Shown here piece by piece: positions 18,189 to 26,643 of a DNA stretch of 64,000 nt. Source of the DNA: Nocardia aurea. Its GTDB lineage: Bacteria; Actinomycetota; Actinomycetes; Mycobacteriales; Mycobacteriaceae. Under the pieces are notes generated by a model, which saw only the letters and a program-made list of their open reading frames with translations, did no database searches and had not been told where the DNA came from. The stretch spans positions 496,001 through 560,000 of the forward strand of contig NZ_QCYJ01000005.1 of assembly GCF_003123685.1 (NCBI RefSeq). Direction: 5' to 3'. Position 1 is the first letter of the stretch. Each line of letters opens with the position of its first letter. The position numbers were made by a program, and so were the translations under genes.

Positions 18189-18231
18189 TCGCACCGGTTG
18201 ACGGCGCGGGCCGATCCGCCGGACGCGGTCG

Positions 18232-18744
18232 TTGAGCGTGCGAGACACCCAGCGCGCCAAGGTCTACGACGCCGAGCGGTTGGTGCGCGGGATGTTCGAC
18301 CGCGCCGACGAGTCGGGCAGTCGCACCGTGGAGATCCACGGCTCCGGGATCACGCTTCCGATCGAGCGCCGTTTCGCTTCGGTGGAATCGGTTCAGGTCT
18401 ATGCTGACAAAGTGCTCGCGCTCAATTGGGTACGGGCGCAATGGGATAGAGCCTCGGTTCCCATCCGGGTGCGGTCGCGTGCCGGAGCGGCCGCCGCCCA
18501 TTACGAGGTTGCCGGCGCGGTCCTGGCGGTGCCCCTGCACACCGGCGGGACCGCGTGGGCGTTGCGCGAACTGGTCGTGCTGCACGAACTCGCCCATCAC
18601 CTGGAACCCGCCGCCGTCGCCCTCGCCTCGCACGGTCCCGAATTCTGTACGCGCTACCTGGAGTTGGTCGACGGTGTGATCGGTCCGGAAGCCGCGCTCG
18701 TGCTGCGGACCGCGTTGCTCGGCTGTGGAGTCCGCTTCGGGTGA
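18232..18744 (+). CDS. putative HEXXH metallohydrolase (Rv0185/TIGR04338-like)
   Basis: 170-residue predicted zinc hydrolase. HELAHHLEP (about 122-130) is the HEXXH metal-binding helix, and HGPEF just downstream supplies the likely third ligand. The start RDTQRAKVYDAERLV is typical of the family. The start is uncertain: TTG 18232 or GTG 18238, both without a clear ribosome site. It follows the DUF2786 gene by 43 nt, a conserved association. Substrate unknown. Confidence 0.8.
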   Translation: MSVRDTQRAKVYDAERLVRGMFDRADESGSRTVEIHGSGITLPIERRFASVESVQVYADKVLALNWVRAQWDRASVPIRVRSRAGAAAAHYEVAGAVLAVPLHTGGTAWALRELVVLHELAHHLEPAAVALASHGPEFCTRYLELVDGVIGPEAALVLRTALLGCGVRFG

Positions 18745-18759
18745 CTGTTTCGACTCGGA

Positions 18760-19728
18760 TCAGGCGGTGCCGAGCAGTGCGTTGACCCGGTCGAACCTGT
18801 CGTGCCACCAGGCGACCCGCTCCGGGTCGGGATGCCGGAACCGCAGCAGCAGTTCGGGATCGGGTACGGCGGGTGTTCTCGGCACGGCCAGGAATCCGTC
18901 GACCGGCCGCAGCGATTCGGTGACGACATCGCCCTCGAACAGCGAGGTCGTGCCGAGCCCGCACGCGTAGTCGAGTTCGGGCAGCGCACCGGCCAGTGCC
19001 AATTGGGCGCCGAGCCCGACGCTGGTCTCCAACGCCGAGGAGACCACGCAGGGCAGCCCGGCCGCCTCGGCGACCCGCAGCGCGCGTCGCACCCCGCCGA
19101 GCGGAGTGCATTTGAGCACCGCGATATCGGCGGCGCCCGCCACCGCGACCCGCAGCGGGTCCTCCGCGCGGCGGATCGATTCGTCGGCGGCGATACGCAC
19201 GTCGACCTTGCGGCGCACCTCGGCCAACTCCTCGATGGTCCGGCACGGCTGCTCGACATATTCCAGACCGCCCGCCGCCCGGTCGATCCGGGTGATGTGC
19301 GCGATCGCCGTCGCGACATCCCAGACCGCGTTGGCGTCGACGCGTACCGCGCCACCGGGGCCGAGCGCGTCCCTGACCGCTTCCACCCTGGCCAGATCCT
19401 CCGGCAGGGAATCCGGATGGTCGGCGATCTTCACCTTGGCGGTGCGGCAGCCGGAGTTCGTGACGATCTCGTGGGCCCGCGTCGCGTCGACGGCGGGCAC
19501 CGTGCAGTTGATCGCGATCCGCTCCCGGACCGGCTCCGGCCAGCCGGTTCCCGACTGCTCGAGCGCCGTCGCCAGCCAGCCCGTCGCCTCGTTGTCGTCG
19601 TATTCGGTGAAGGGACAGAATTCGCCCCAGCCGAGCGGGCCGGGGATCAGCATCCCCTCCCGGACGGTGATGCCACGGAATCGGGTGCGCATCGGTATCG
19701 CGTACACGACGGGTTCGGTATCGCTCAT
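18760..19728 (-). CDS. menC: o-succinylbenzoate synthase
   Basis: Dehydrates SHCHC to o-succinylbenzoate in menaquinone synthesis. 322 residues of the enolase superfamily: capping domain 1-95, then a barrel with TAKVKIA (catalytic Lys), RVDANAVWD, EQPC, IAADESIR and VLKCTPLGGV, followed by SSALETSVGLG. These match the actinobacterial MenC. The start ATG lies 7 nt after a TAGGCT box, a leaderless pattern. It stands alone here, convergent with the HEXXH gene (15 nt apart); no other men gene is in the window. Confidence 0.93.
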   Translation of the reverse strand: MSDTEPVVYAIPMRTRFRGITVREGMLIPGPLGWGEFCPFTEYDDNEATGWLATALEQSGTGWPEPVRERIAINCTVPAVDATRAHEIVTNSGCRTAKVKIADHPDSLPEDLARVEAVRDALGPGGAVRVDANAVWDVATAIAHITRIDRAAGGLEYVEQPCRTIEELAEVRRKVDVRIAADESIRRAEDPLRVAVAGAADIAVLKCTPLGGVRRALRVAEAAGLPCVVSSALETSVGLGAQLALAGALPELDYACGLGTTSLFEGDVVTESLRPVDGFLAVPRTPAVPDPELLLRFRHPDPERVAWWHDRFDRVNALLGTA

Positions 19729-19741
19729 CGTGGTCAGCCTA
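19728..19741 (-). promoter_or_regulatory. leaderless -10 box of menC
   Basis: TAGGCT (complement of 19736-19741) precedes the menC ATG by 7 nt. Confidence 0.6.
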
Positions 19742-19800
19742 CGTCGGCCGGAATATCCGGATCGGTGGTGCCGGAGCGCCCCGGCTTGTCATCCTTGGGT

Positions 19801-20133
19801 ATGCGGTCGGATCGTCGGGGTGGACTGAGCGATATCGCCAGGGTGGCAGCGGCTTCGGTACTCGTGTTCGTCGTCGGGGGACTCGTGCTGGTCGCCGTCT
19901 CGGTATACGAGGTGGTCGAGCGCGAGACCGGCGGCGGCGCACGCTATCTACCGCTGGCCTATGTCGTCGCGTGGGCGGGCATCGTGTTCTCGGCGGTGGT
20001 GGCCGTCGAGCGGGTGGTGGCCAGGATCAGGGCGCGCAGGCCGATCGGGTGGGCGCCGATCGTCGCGGTGCCGCTGCTGGTCGAATCCTGGCTGGCCGGA
20101 TTGCTGGTCGCGATGGTCGCGGTCTCGATATGA
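19801..20133 (+). CDS. small three-helix membrane protein
   Basis: 110-residue hypothetical protein with three hydrophobic helices (about 13-38, 49-75 and 83-110), short basic loops and no known motif. ATG 19801 begins a frame with a positive N-terminus (MRSDRRGG), and the frame continues upstream only as antisense to menC. No strong ribosome site is seen. It ends before a hairpin shared with the convergent thiolase gene. No function can be assigned. Confidence 0.6.
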   Translation: MRSDRRGGLSDIARVAAASVLVFVVGGLVLVAVSVYEVVERETGGGARYLPLAYVVAWAGIVFSAVVAVERVVARIRARRPIGWAPIVAVPLLVESWLAGLLVAMVAVSI

Positions 20134-20167
20134 CGGTGGCACCCGCCACGGGGGACGGGTGCCACCG
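20134..20167. terminator. bidirectional hairpin terminator
   Basis: A perfect 12-bp stem (20134-20145 with 20156-20167, 10-nt loop) lies between the convergent membrane-protein gene and the thiolase gene. Confidence 0.6.
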
Positions 20168-20172
20168 GGTGC

Positions 20173-21342
20173 TCACAAACGCTCGATGATGGTGGCGTTG
20201 GCGAGACCGCCTGCCTCACACATGGTTTGCAGGCCGTAGCGCGCGCCGCGTTCCTGCATGGCGTGGACCAGGGTCGTCATCAGTCGTGCGCCGGACGCGC
20301 CGAGCGGGTGGCCGATGGCGATCGCGCCGCCGTTCACATTGACCCGCGAGAGGTCGGCCCCGGTGTCCTGCGCCCAGGACAGCACGACCGGTGAGAACGC
20401 CTCGTTGATCTCGACCAGGTCGATATCGGAGATCTGGAGTCCGGCGCGCTGCAACACCTTCCTGGTCGCCGGGATGACGGCGGTCAGCATCAGCAGCGGG
20501 TCGTCGCCCGCGACCGCGAAGCTGTGCAGTCGGGCCAGCGGCTTCAGGCCGAGTTCACGGGCGCGTTCGCTCGTCATGATCAGCAGGGCGGCGCTGCCGT
20601 CGCTCACCTGGCTCGCGCTGGCCGCGGTGATCGCCCAGCCGATTTCGGGGAAGCGGGCGGCCATGGCCTCGTCGTAGTAGGCGGGGCGAAGCTTGCCGAG
20701 CGTTTCCAGGGTGCTGCCGACCCGGATCCCCTCGTCGGTCTCCAGGCCGGCGATCGGCGCGAGTTCGCGGGCGAAGGATCCGTTCTTCGTCGCGAGCGCG
20801 GCCTTCTCGTGGCTGCCGAGGGCGAATTCGTCGAGTTGCGTGCGGGTCAGACCCCAACGGGCCGCGATCAATTCGGCGCTGATGCCCTGTGAAACCAGTC
20901 CTTCCGGGTAGCGTTCGGCGAAACCGACGCCGGAGAAGTCACCGCCGCCGATCATGCTCGCGCCCATGGGAATACGGCCCATCGACTCCACGCCCGCCGC
21001 GACCACGATGTCGTAGGCGCCGGAGATGACGCCCTGCGCCGCGAAGTGGATGGCCTGCTGGGAACTGCCGCACTGTCGGTCGACCGTGGTGGCGGGCACC
21101 GACTCGGGATAGCCCGCGGCCAACGCCGCGCGTCGGGTCATATTGGCGCCCTGTTCGCCGACCTGGGTGACGATGCCGCCGATCACGTCGTCGATGAGCG
21201 CGGGATCGATGCCGCTGCGGTCGACCACTTCGCGCAGGCTGTGCGCGAGCAGGTCGACGGCGTGCACATCGTGCAGCGCGCCGTTGGGCTTACCCCGTCC
21301 GATCGGGGTGCGTACCGCCTCGACGATTACCGCGTCTCTCAT
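20173..21342 (-). CDS. acetyl-CoA acetyltransferase / 3-ketoacyl-CoA thiolase
   Basis: 389-residue thiolase that joins or cleaves acyl-CoA at the 3-keto position. The nucleophile Cys91 is in DRQCGSS; the C-terminal part has NINEAF-type EINEAF, the GGAIAIGHPLGASGAR signature with the active-site His, and the acid/base Cys in MCEAGG. It is of the FadA type used in fatty-acid or sterol side-chain breakdown; the exact chain length cannot be read from sequence. It is divergent from an HxlR regulator across 113 bp that contain a small dyad, which suggests control by that regulator. Confidence 0.93.
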   Translation of the reverse strand: MRDAVIVEAVRTPIGRGKPNGALHDVHAVDLLAHSLREVVDRSGIDPALIDDVIGGIVTQVGEQGANMTRRAALAAGYPESVPATTVDRQCGSSQQAIHFAAQGVISGAYDIVVAAGVESMGRIPMGASMIGGGDFSGVGFAERYPEGLVSQGISAELIAARWGLTRTQLDEFALGSHEKAALATKNGSFARELAPIAGLETDEGIRVGSTLETLGKLRPAYYDEAMAARFPEIGWAITAASASQVSDGSAALLIMTSERARELGLKPLARLHSFAVAGDDPLLMLTAVIPATRKVLQRAGLQISDIDLVEINEAFSPVVLSWAQDTGADLSRVNVNGGAIAIGHPLGASGARLMTTLVHAMQERGARYGLQTMCEAGGLANATIIERL

Positions 21343-21423
21343 GGTGCTTCCTTTCGGAGCGGGAGTCCGGCCGGTTTACCTGACTCTACTGTCCTATAGT
21401 TAAGTTAACACCTGGATATACTC

Positions 21424-21448
21424 GACTCAAGTCAGATTTCGCTATGAT
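21424..21448 (+). promoter_or_regulatory. HxlR promoter with dyad
   Basis: GACT and AGTC (21424-21433, 2-nt centre) form a dyad just upstream of a TATGAT -10 box (21443-21448). The box lies 7 nt before ATG 21456, so the transcript is probably leaderless. The dyad is a candidate autoregulatory site that could also affect the thiolase promoter. Confidence 0.45.
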
Positions 21449-21455
21449 GTGCGTC

Positions 21456-21965
21456 ATGGCAGCCGTGATGGAAGGGCCGTTGGCCGATTTGAGTTCGTGG
21501 AAACCCGATGGGTGCTCCATCGCGAAGGCGATGGATCTGATCGGCACCCGCTCCGCGATCCTGATCCTGCGCGAGGCCTATTACGGCACGCGCCGCTTCG
21601 AGGGTTTCGCGTCCCGCGTCGGGATCACCGATGCCGCGGCGGCCGCGCAACTGCGCAAACTTACCGACGCCGGACTGTTCGTCAAACGGCCGTATCGGGA
21701 AGAGGGCAAGCGCACCAGGCACGAATACGTGCTCACCCACATGGGCCGCGACCTGCTACCCGCGCTGCTCGCGCTGATGCAATGGGGCGACGCCTACCTG
21801 CAACCGGGTCCGGCGCCGCTGCTGCTGGTGGAGGAGGCGACCGGCGCGCCGGTGCGGGTGGAGGTGCGCAGCTCGACGGGCAAGGAGGTCGAGCTGGAGA
21901 AGTTGGGGGTGCGCCTCAACGAGGATTACGCGCGTGCGCTGCGGAATGCCCGCGACCAGGCGTAA
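21456..21965 (+). CDS. HxlR-family transcriptional regulator
   Basis: 169-residue one-component repressor. The HxlR winged helix spans about 15-105: a conserved Cys in DGCSIAKAMDLIG (redox or aldehyde sensing in characterised relatives), RRFEGFASRVGITDAAAAAQLRKL and YREEGKRTRHEYVLT. ATG 21456 was chosen because a -10 box lies 7 nt upstream; ATG 21444 is in frame but overlaps that box. Divergent from the thiolase gene, its likely target. Confidence 0.85.
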   Translation: MAAVMEGPLADLSSWKPDGCSIAKAMDLIGTRSAILILREAYYGTRRFEGFASRVGITDAAAAAQLRKLTDAGLFVKRPYREEGKRTRHEYVLTHMGRDLLPALLALMQWGDAYLQPGPAPLLLVEEATGAPVRVEVRSSTGKEVELEKLGVRLNEDYARALRNARDQA

Positions 21966-21975
21966 GCGCCCGGAA

Positions 21976-22007
21976 CCGGGGGAAGGCGGCATGCGGCCTC
22001 CCCCCGG
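21976..22007. terminator. hairpin between convergent genes
   Basis: 12-bp stem with one mismatch (21976-21987 with 21996-22007, 8-nt loop) between the HxlR gene and the sugar-importer ATPase gene. No U tract. Confidence 0.5.
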
Positions 22008-22016
22008 CGACGCGCC

Positions 22017-23108
22017 TCAGTTCAGGCGGCTGCCGTCGGTGGCGGAGAAGAAATAGATGTGCTCGGGAGTCGTCGACAGGTGTATCCGCGCGCCCTTCGT
22101 CGGCGGGTTACGCCAATCCGCCCGCGCCACGATGGTTTCCCCCGCGCCGTTGATCTGCCCGGAGGTCGAGGTCCGGCCGTAGACGTAGGCGTCGGAGCCG
22201 AGTTCCTCGACCACGTCGACCTCCATCTCGATGCCTTCGGCGTTCGCGCCGCCGAATTCGAAATGTTCCGGCCTGATCCCGGCGACCACCGAACCCTCGC
22301 AGATATCGGCCACCGAGCGTGGCACCGGCAGCGCGTATCCGCCCAGTGTCACCGTGCCGTCCTCGACGGCGAGGGTGAACATGTTCATGGCGGGCGACCC
22401 CATGAATCCGGCGACGAAGGCGTTGGCCGGATCGCGGTAGAGGTCACGGGGGCTCGCGCACTGCTGCAACAGCCCGTCCTTGAGCACCGCGACGCGATCA
22501 CCCATGGTCATCGCCTCGACCTGGTCGTGGGTGACGTAGACGGTGGTCGTCCCGAGCCGACGCTGCAACTGCGCGATCTGGGTGCGGGTCTGCACGCGCA
22601 GTTTGGCGTCCAGATTCGACAGCGGCTCGTCCATGAGGAACACCTGCGGCGAGCGCACGATCGCCCGGCCCATCGCCACCCGCTGACGCTGTCCGCCGGA
22701 CAACGCCTTGGGTTTGCGATCCAGATACGGTTCCAGATCCAGCAGTTTCGCCGCCTCCAGCACCCGCTGCTGCTTCTCCGCCTTGGCGACCTTGGCGAGC
22801 TTGAGTGCGAAACCCATATTCTCGGCGACCGTCATATGCGGGTAGAGCGCGTAGTTCTGGAACACCATCGCGATATCGCGATCCTTGGGTTCGGCGTCGG
22901 TCACGTCGTTCGCGCCGATCAGAATGCGTCCGCCGTTGACCTCCTCCAATCCCGCGAGCATCCGCAGCGAGGTCGACTTGCCGCATCCCGAAGGCCCGAC
23001 GAGTACGAGGAATTCACCGTCGTTGATCTCCAGATCCAACTGGTCGACGGCCGGTGTGGTCGCACCGGGGTAGAGCCGGGTCGCCTTGTCGAAGGTCACC
23101 GTTGCCAT
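22017..23108 (-). CDS. sugar ABC transporter ATPase (MsiK/SugC/UgpC type)
   Basis: 363-residue ATPase that energises carbohydrate importers. Walker A GPSGCGKST (about 37-45), Q-loop FQNYALYPHM, signature LSGGQRQRV (about 134-142), Walker B VFLMDEPLSNLDAKLR, H-loop YVTHDQVEA, then a TOBE/regulatory domain (about 240-363). The open frame extends 38 codons further upstream, but homology starts at MATVTFDKATRLYPG, so ATG 23108 is the start. No permease gene adjoins it. It is the likely partner of SugA/SugB 7 kb away and, as for MsiK of Streptomyces, may serve several importers. Confidence 0.92.
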   Translation of the reverse strand: MATVTFDKATRLYPGATTPAVDQLDLEINDGEFLVLVGPSGCGKSTSLRMLAGLEEVNGGRILIGANDVTDAEPKDRDIAMVFQNYALYPHMTVAENMGFALKLAKVAKAEKQQRVLEAAKLLDLEPYLDRKPKALSGGQRQRVAMGRAIVRSPQVFLMDEPLSNLDAKLRVQTRTQIAQLQRRLGTTTVYVTHDQVEAMTMGDRVAVLKDGLLQQCASPRDLYRDPANAFVAGFMGSPAMNMFTLAVEDGTVTLGGYALPVPRSVADICEGSVVAGIRPEHFEFGGANAEGIEMEVDVVEELGSDAYVYGRTSTSGQINGAGETIVARADWRNPPTKGARIHLSTTPEHIYFFSATDGSRLN

Positions 23109-23259
23109 GAAAAATTCACATCCCATCACCGGCAGGAACGTGCCGGACGATCCGAGTACAGGGCTCGCGAATGGTAACGGATGCGCGCCTGATCCGACCG
23201 CCGCACTTCGCGGATCGGACAACCTCGGCGCCCGCGCGGCCCTCGCGCCGGGTCGGGCG

Positions 23260-24165
23260 TCATCGGAGCAGGTCGTCGACCATGGTGTTCGCGAGTCCGA
23301 AGGCGGTGGTCATGCCGATGCCGGAGGTCACCGAGACCACCCGCAGGCCGGGCGCGGGCTCGGCGACGAGGAATTCGGCGCGCGGAGACGTCGCGTAGAT
23401 CCCGCGCCAACGCCACAGCACCCGCAGGGGTCGTCCGAACAGGCGCGCGCCCTCGCGCAGCAGGAGTTCGGCGTCGTGTTCGTCATCGAACGGCGGGGGC
23501 GTCCGGGCGTAGTGGTGGGTGTCGCCGAGAACCAGTGCGCCGTCGGGGCGCTGGGTCGACATGAGATTCATGACGACGTCGAGCAGTTCCGGAGATTCGC
23601 GCGCGATGCGCTCGCGCACGCGCGCGGCCGACGGCATGGCCGACAGTCCGCCGTAGCGCAGCATCGATGTCCCGGTGAGCAGCGCGGATTCCAGGCGCAG
23701 GTCACCGGCGTCGACTTCGAGCATCTGGAGTCGGCAGCGGTGGACCGACCATTCCTCGGCCAGATCGGGGAACAACCGGTCGACATCGTGTCCGACGGCG
23801 TGCACGGCGCGGCGTCCGCGCAGATCGCCGCGCGAGGTGCGCACGACCACCGCGCCCTCGGTCGATTCGATCCGGCCGACATGGGTGCCTCGATGGAATC
23901 GCACGCCGCGGTCCGAGAGCCAGGCGGCCAGCGCCGGTACGGCTTCGCGGGGGTCGACGCGCAGATCGAGCGGTAGCAGCGCGGCCCCGGTGACGGTCCC
24001 GGCGGCCACGGGGAGGGCGGCGATCGCCTCATCGCCGAGCAGTGTCACCTGGTCGCCGCCGCGTTCGTCGCGGAACTCCTCGAGCAAGGCGCGTTCGTCG
24101 TCACCGCGCGCGAGAACAAAACTCGAAGTGCGGCCGCGAGCGCGCACCGGCGGCCAGGGCGGAAC
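23260..24165 (-). pseudogene. 5'-truncated FAD-dependent oxidoreductase (TIGR03364-like)
   Basis: The C-terminal three quarters of a DAO-type FAD oxidoreductase: TSSFVLARGDDE, LDLRVDPREAVPAL, AVHAVGHDVD, LVLGDTHHYARTPPPFDD and VTSGIGMTTAFGLANT match the family often found in aminophosphonate loci. The N-terminal part with the GxGxxG Rossmann motif, roughly 70-90 residues, is missing. Similarity begins only about 18 nt after the stop of the upstream serine hydrolase, and no other frame holds the lost piece. The rest is open with no stop. It is most likely a decayed gene fused up to its neighbour by deletion; a functional short protein from GTG 24147 would lack its cofactor site. Confidence 0.7.
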
Positions 24166-24182
24166 GGTCCGCGTACGCCCGA

Positions 24183-25439
24183 TTACCCGGTGAACAGGCG
24201 TTCGGAGGCGGCCAGCGGCGGGCATATCGCGGAGATCTGGGCCACCAGATGCCACGGTCGGGCGGTGTCGGTGGTGGCCTTACCGCTGGTGAGGACGGCG
24301 CCCGCGAGACCGCGTGCCGGGTCGGCCCAGCCGTACTGGGTGGTCAGGCCGCTGCGGCCGAAGTGCGTCGCGGTGTCGCGGCCGAATTTCGATCTGCGGC
24401 CGCCCAATTCGAATCCGGCGCGACTGACCCGGCCCGCGAGGCCGGGTAGCCACGGCGCCGGGGCGACGGCGGCGCGCAGGGTGTCCGGCTCGAGAACTCG
24501 GACACCGTCGAGTTCGCCTCCGCGCGTGAGGATTTCGTAGAAGCGGGACAGTTCGTAGGCGGTGGTCACGAGATTTCCCGACGGGAGTTCGGCGGTCAGG
24601 AAGGACGCGGTCGCGGCGTCGGATCGGGAGGGTCCGCCCATGCCGCCGCCGAGTGCCTTGCGCGCCACGAACCGGGACAGTCGGGTCGGGTCGGGTCCGG
24701 TCTTGACGCTGGGCACCACGCGGTCGACATCGACGGGATCGACGCCGAAGTTGTTCCAGCGGAAGCCCAGCGGGGTGAGCACGCGTTCGTCGAGGTGTTC
24801 GCGCATTCGCTTGCCGGTGGCGCGTTGGACCAGCAGTCGCTGGATCAGTCCGCTGGTCAGCGCGTGGTAGACGCGGAACCGACCCGGCGGCCAGCTGGGA
24901 ACCAGATCCGTGAGACCCCGTACCGCCAACTCCTCGTCGACGATCAGCTGGAAACCCCGGTAGGGCTTGGTGACGAACGGCACGCCCGCCGAATGCGCGA
25001 GCACGTGACCGATGGTGATCGCCGATTTACCGTTGGCCGCGAATTCCGGAATGTATTCGGCCACCCGATCTTCCAGGCCGAATACGCCCTGTTCGACGAG
25101 CATGGACATCACCGTCGCCGCGACGCCCTTGGCGGTGGAGAAACCGCAGAAGGGGGTTTCCGTGGTCGCGAGCACCTTGTCCGCGTCGGGGGCGTCGCGT
25201 GGGCCGTTGCCCCAGCCGTGCCCGATCGCGCGATTCAGGATGATCTGTCCACGGTGACGCAGGCAGATCTGGATGGCGGGGGTGGTGCCGAGCCGGTACC
25301 ACGACTGCACCGAGGACCACAGCGCTTCGATATCGGCGCGGGTCGGTCCCCCGTCGGTCGGGGCGTCTTCGTGACCGACGGTCGTCACCGAGTCCAGGTC
25401 GGTGGTCACGGTCACCAGGGTGTCGGGAGCTGGCTTCAC
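24183..25439 (-). CDS. serine hydrolase, beta-lactamase class C / LipE-like
   Basis: 418-residue penicillin-recognising-type hydrolase. STAK in FCGFSTAKG (about 100-106) supplies the nucleophile Ser and general-base Lys; YHA in FRVYHALTSG fills the place of the Y-x-N motif; HFGRSGL near the C-terminus corresponds to the K/H-T/S-G strand. Mycobacterial relatives such as LipE act as esterases. There is no export signal, so it is probably cytoplasmic. The start GTG 25439 lies 7 nt after a TAGGCT box. Its 3' end marks the breakpoint of the truncated FAD oxidoreductase. Confidence 0.88.
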   Translation of the reverse strand: MKPAPDTLVTVTTDLDSVTTVGHEDAPTDGGPTRADIEALWSSVQSWYRLGTTPAIQICLRHRGQIILNRAIGHGWGNGPRDAPDADKVLATTETPFCGFSTAKGVAATVMSMLVEQGVFGLEDRVAEYIPEFAANGKSAITIGHVLAHSAGVPFVTKPYRGFQLIVDEELAVRGLTDLVPSWPPGRFRVYHALTSGLIQRLLVQRATGKRMREHLDERVLTPLGFRWNNFGVDPVDVDRVVPSVKTGPDPTRLSRFVARKALGGGMGGPSRSDAATASFLTAELPSGNLVTTAYELSRFYEILTRGGELDGVRVLEPDTLRAAVAPAPWLPGLAGRVSRAGFELGGRRSKFGRDTATHFGRSGLTTQYGWADPARGLAGAVLTSGKATTDTARPWHLVAQISAICPPLAASERLFTG

Positions 25440-25452
25440 CTCGGCGAGCCTA
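25439..25452 (-). promoter_or_regulatory. leaderless -10 box of the serine hydrolase
   Basis: TAGGCT (complement of 25447-25452) precedes GTG 25439 by 7 nt. Confidence 0.6.
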
Positions 25453-25485
25453 TCGACCGGACCTGATCGGCGGCTGAGTGCCGCG

Positions 25486-26379
25486 CTAGCCGGGATGGAC
25501 GACCATGACGGGGCACTTCGCTCGCTGGACCAGCGTCGCGCTGGTCGAACCGAGCATGAACCGGGCGAATCGCCCGTGTCCCCGGCTGCCGACCACGAGC
25601 AGCCGCGCCGTCTGCGACCAGGACAGCAGTTGATCGCGCGGCGTCCCGCGTTCGACGCGGCGCTGTAGGTCGACGGACGGGTAGCGCTCCCGCCAGCCCG
25701 CCAACCGCTCGGCGAGCAACGCCCGATCGGGCGCCGACACGTCGACGGGTTCGTCGGACGCCGCGAGCAGGCGGGAGAACCGGCCCGCGTACGGGTCGGC
25801 CCAGCTGTGCACCGCGATCAGCGGGGCGGAGGCCACGGCGGCTTCCCGGAAGGCCACACCGGTCGCGGCGTCACTGACCGGGCTGCCGTCGATCCCGACC
25901 ACCACCGGCGCGGAGGGTGCCGCCTGGGATTCCCCGGCGCGGACGACGACCACCGCGCCGCGTGCGCGACTGACGACCGACAGCAGGATCGATCCGAGGC
26001 GGCCGATCCCGAGGCTGTCGGTGGGGCCGCCGAGGACGACGAGGTGCGCGGATTCCGAACAGTCGACCAGTAGTTGGCCGGGGTCACCCGATTCGAGTCG
26101 CGGGGTGATCGCCGGGGCGGCCGAATCGGTCTGCTCGGCGAGCCGGGTCGCCTCGGTGACGATCGACTCGCCGATCGCGGTCGTCTGCTCGCGGGATCGC
26201 ACCGCGAACCCGTCGGTGTCGAGATCCATGCCGTGGACGATCACCAGTTCGCGTTGCCGTCGCGCCGCCGCCGTGGCCGCCCAGCGCACCGCCGCGTCGG
26301 ATGCCTCTGTGCCGTCGACACCGACCACGACCGGCGCCGATGCCAGCGAATGCGGGTCGACGGAATCGGAGCGGGTCAC
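25486..26379 (-). CDS. tandem universal stress protein
   Basis: 297 residues with two UspA domains. Each opens with PVVVG-V/I-DG (about 14 and 156). The second domain keeps the ATP-binding G-2x-G-9x-G-S/T motif (GSRGHGRFARFMLGST, about 262-277); the first has the degenerate GGPTDSLGIGRLGS. Such proteins bind ATP and modulate dormancy and stress in actinobacteria. The open frame runs 373 codons further upstream, but homology begins at GTG 26379 (VTRSDSVDPHS); the longer frame is antisense to the oxidoreductase gene. Confidence 0.9.
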   Translation of the reverse strand: MTRSDSVDPHSLASAPVVVGVDGTEASDAAVRWAATAAARRQRELVIVHGMDLDTDGFAVRSREQTTAIGESIVTEATRLAEQTDSAAPAITPRLESGDPGQLLVDCSESAHLVVLGGPTDSLGIGRLGSILLSVVSRARGAVVVVRAGESQAAPSAPVVVGIDGSPVSDAATGVAFREAAVASAPLIAVHSWADPYAGRFSRLLAASDEPVDVSAPDRALLAERLAGWRERYPSVDLQRRVERGTPRDQLLSWSQTARLLVVGSRGHGRFARFMLGSTSATLVQRAKCPVMVVHPG

Positions 26380-26643
26380 GGGCGGACCCGGAGGGGGAGA
26401 TCGGTCACCGCGGCCTCCGTTCGGATGTGCTTCGATACGGCGAGTCCGGGCGCGGCCCACCTCGCGAGCGTCACCGACGGACCCCGTCGCGGCGCTCCGA
26501 AACGCCCGAAGGTGATGTTGCCACGATATTGCCGATGGTGGGTCGTGTCGACCGTATCGGTCTCGGGAACGATCACCGGGCCGGATGACGATCACGGCGG
26601 TAGCCTCGATCGGGGAACCCACCCGAGTGACGAGGAGCGCCCG

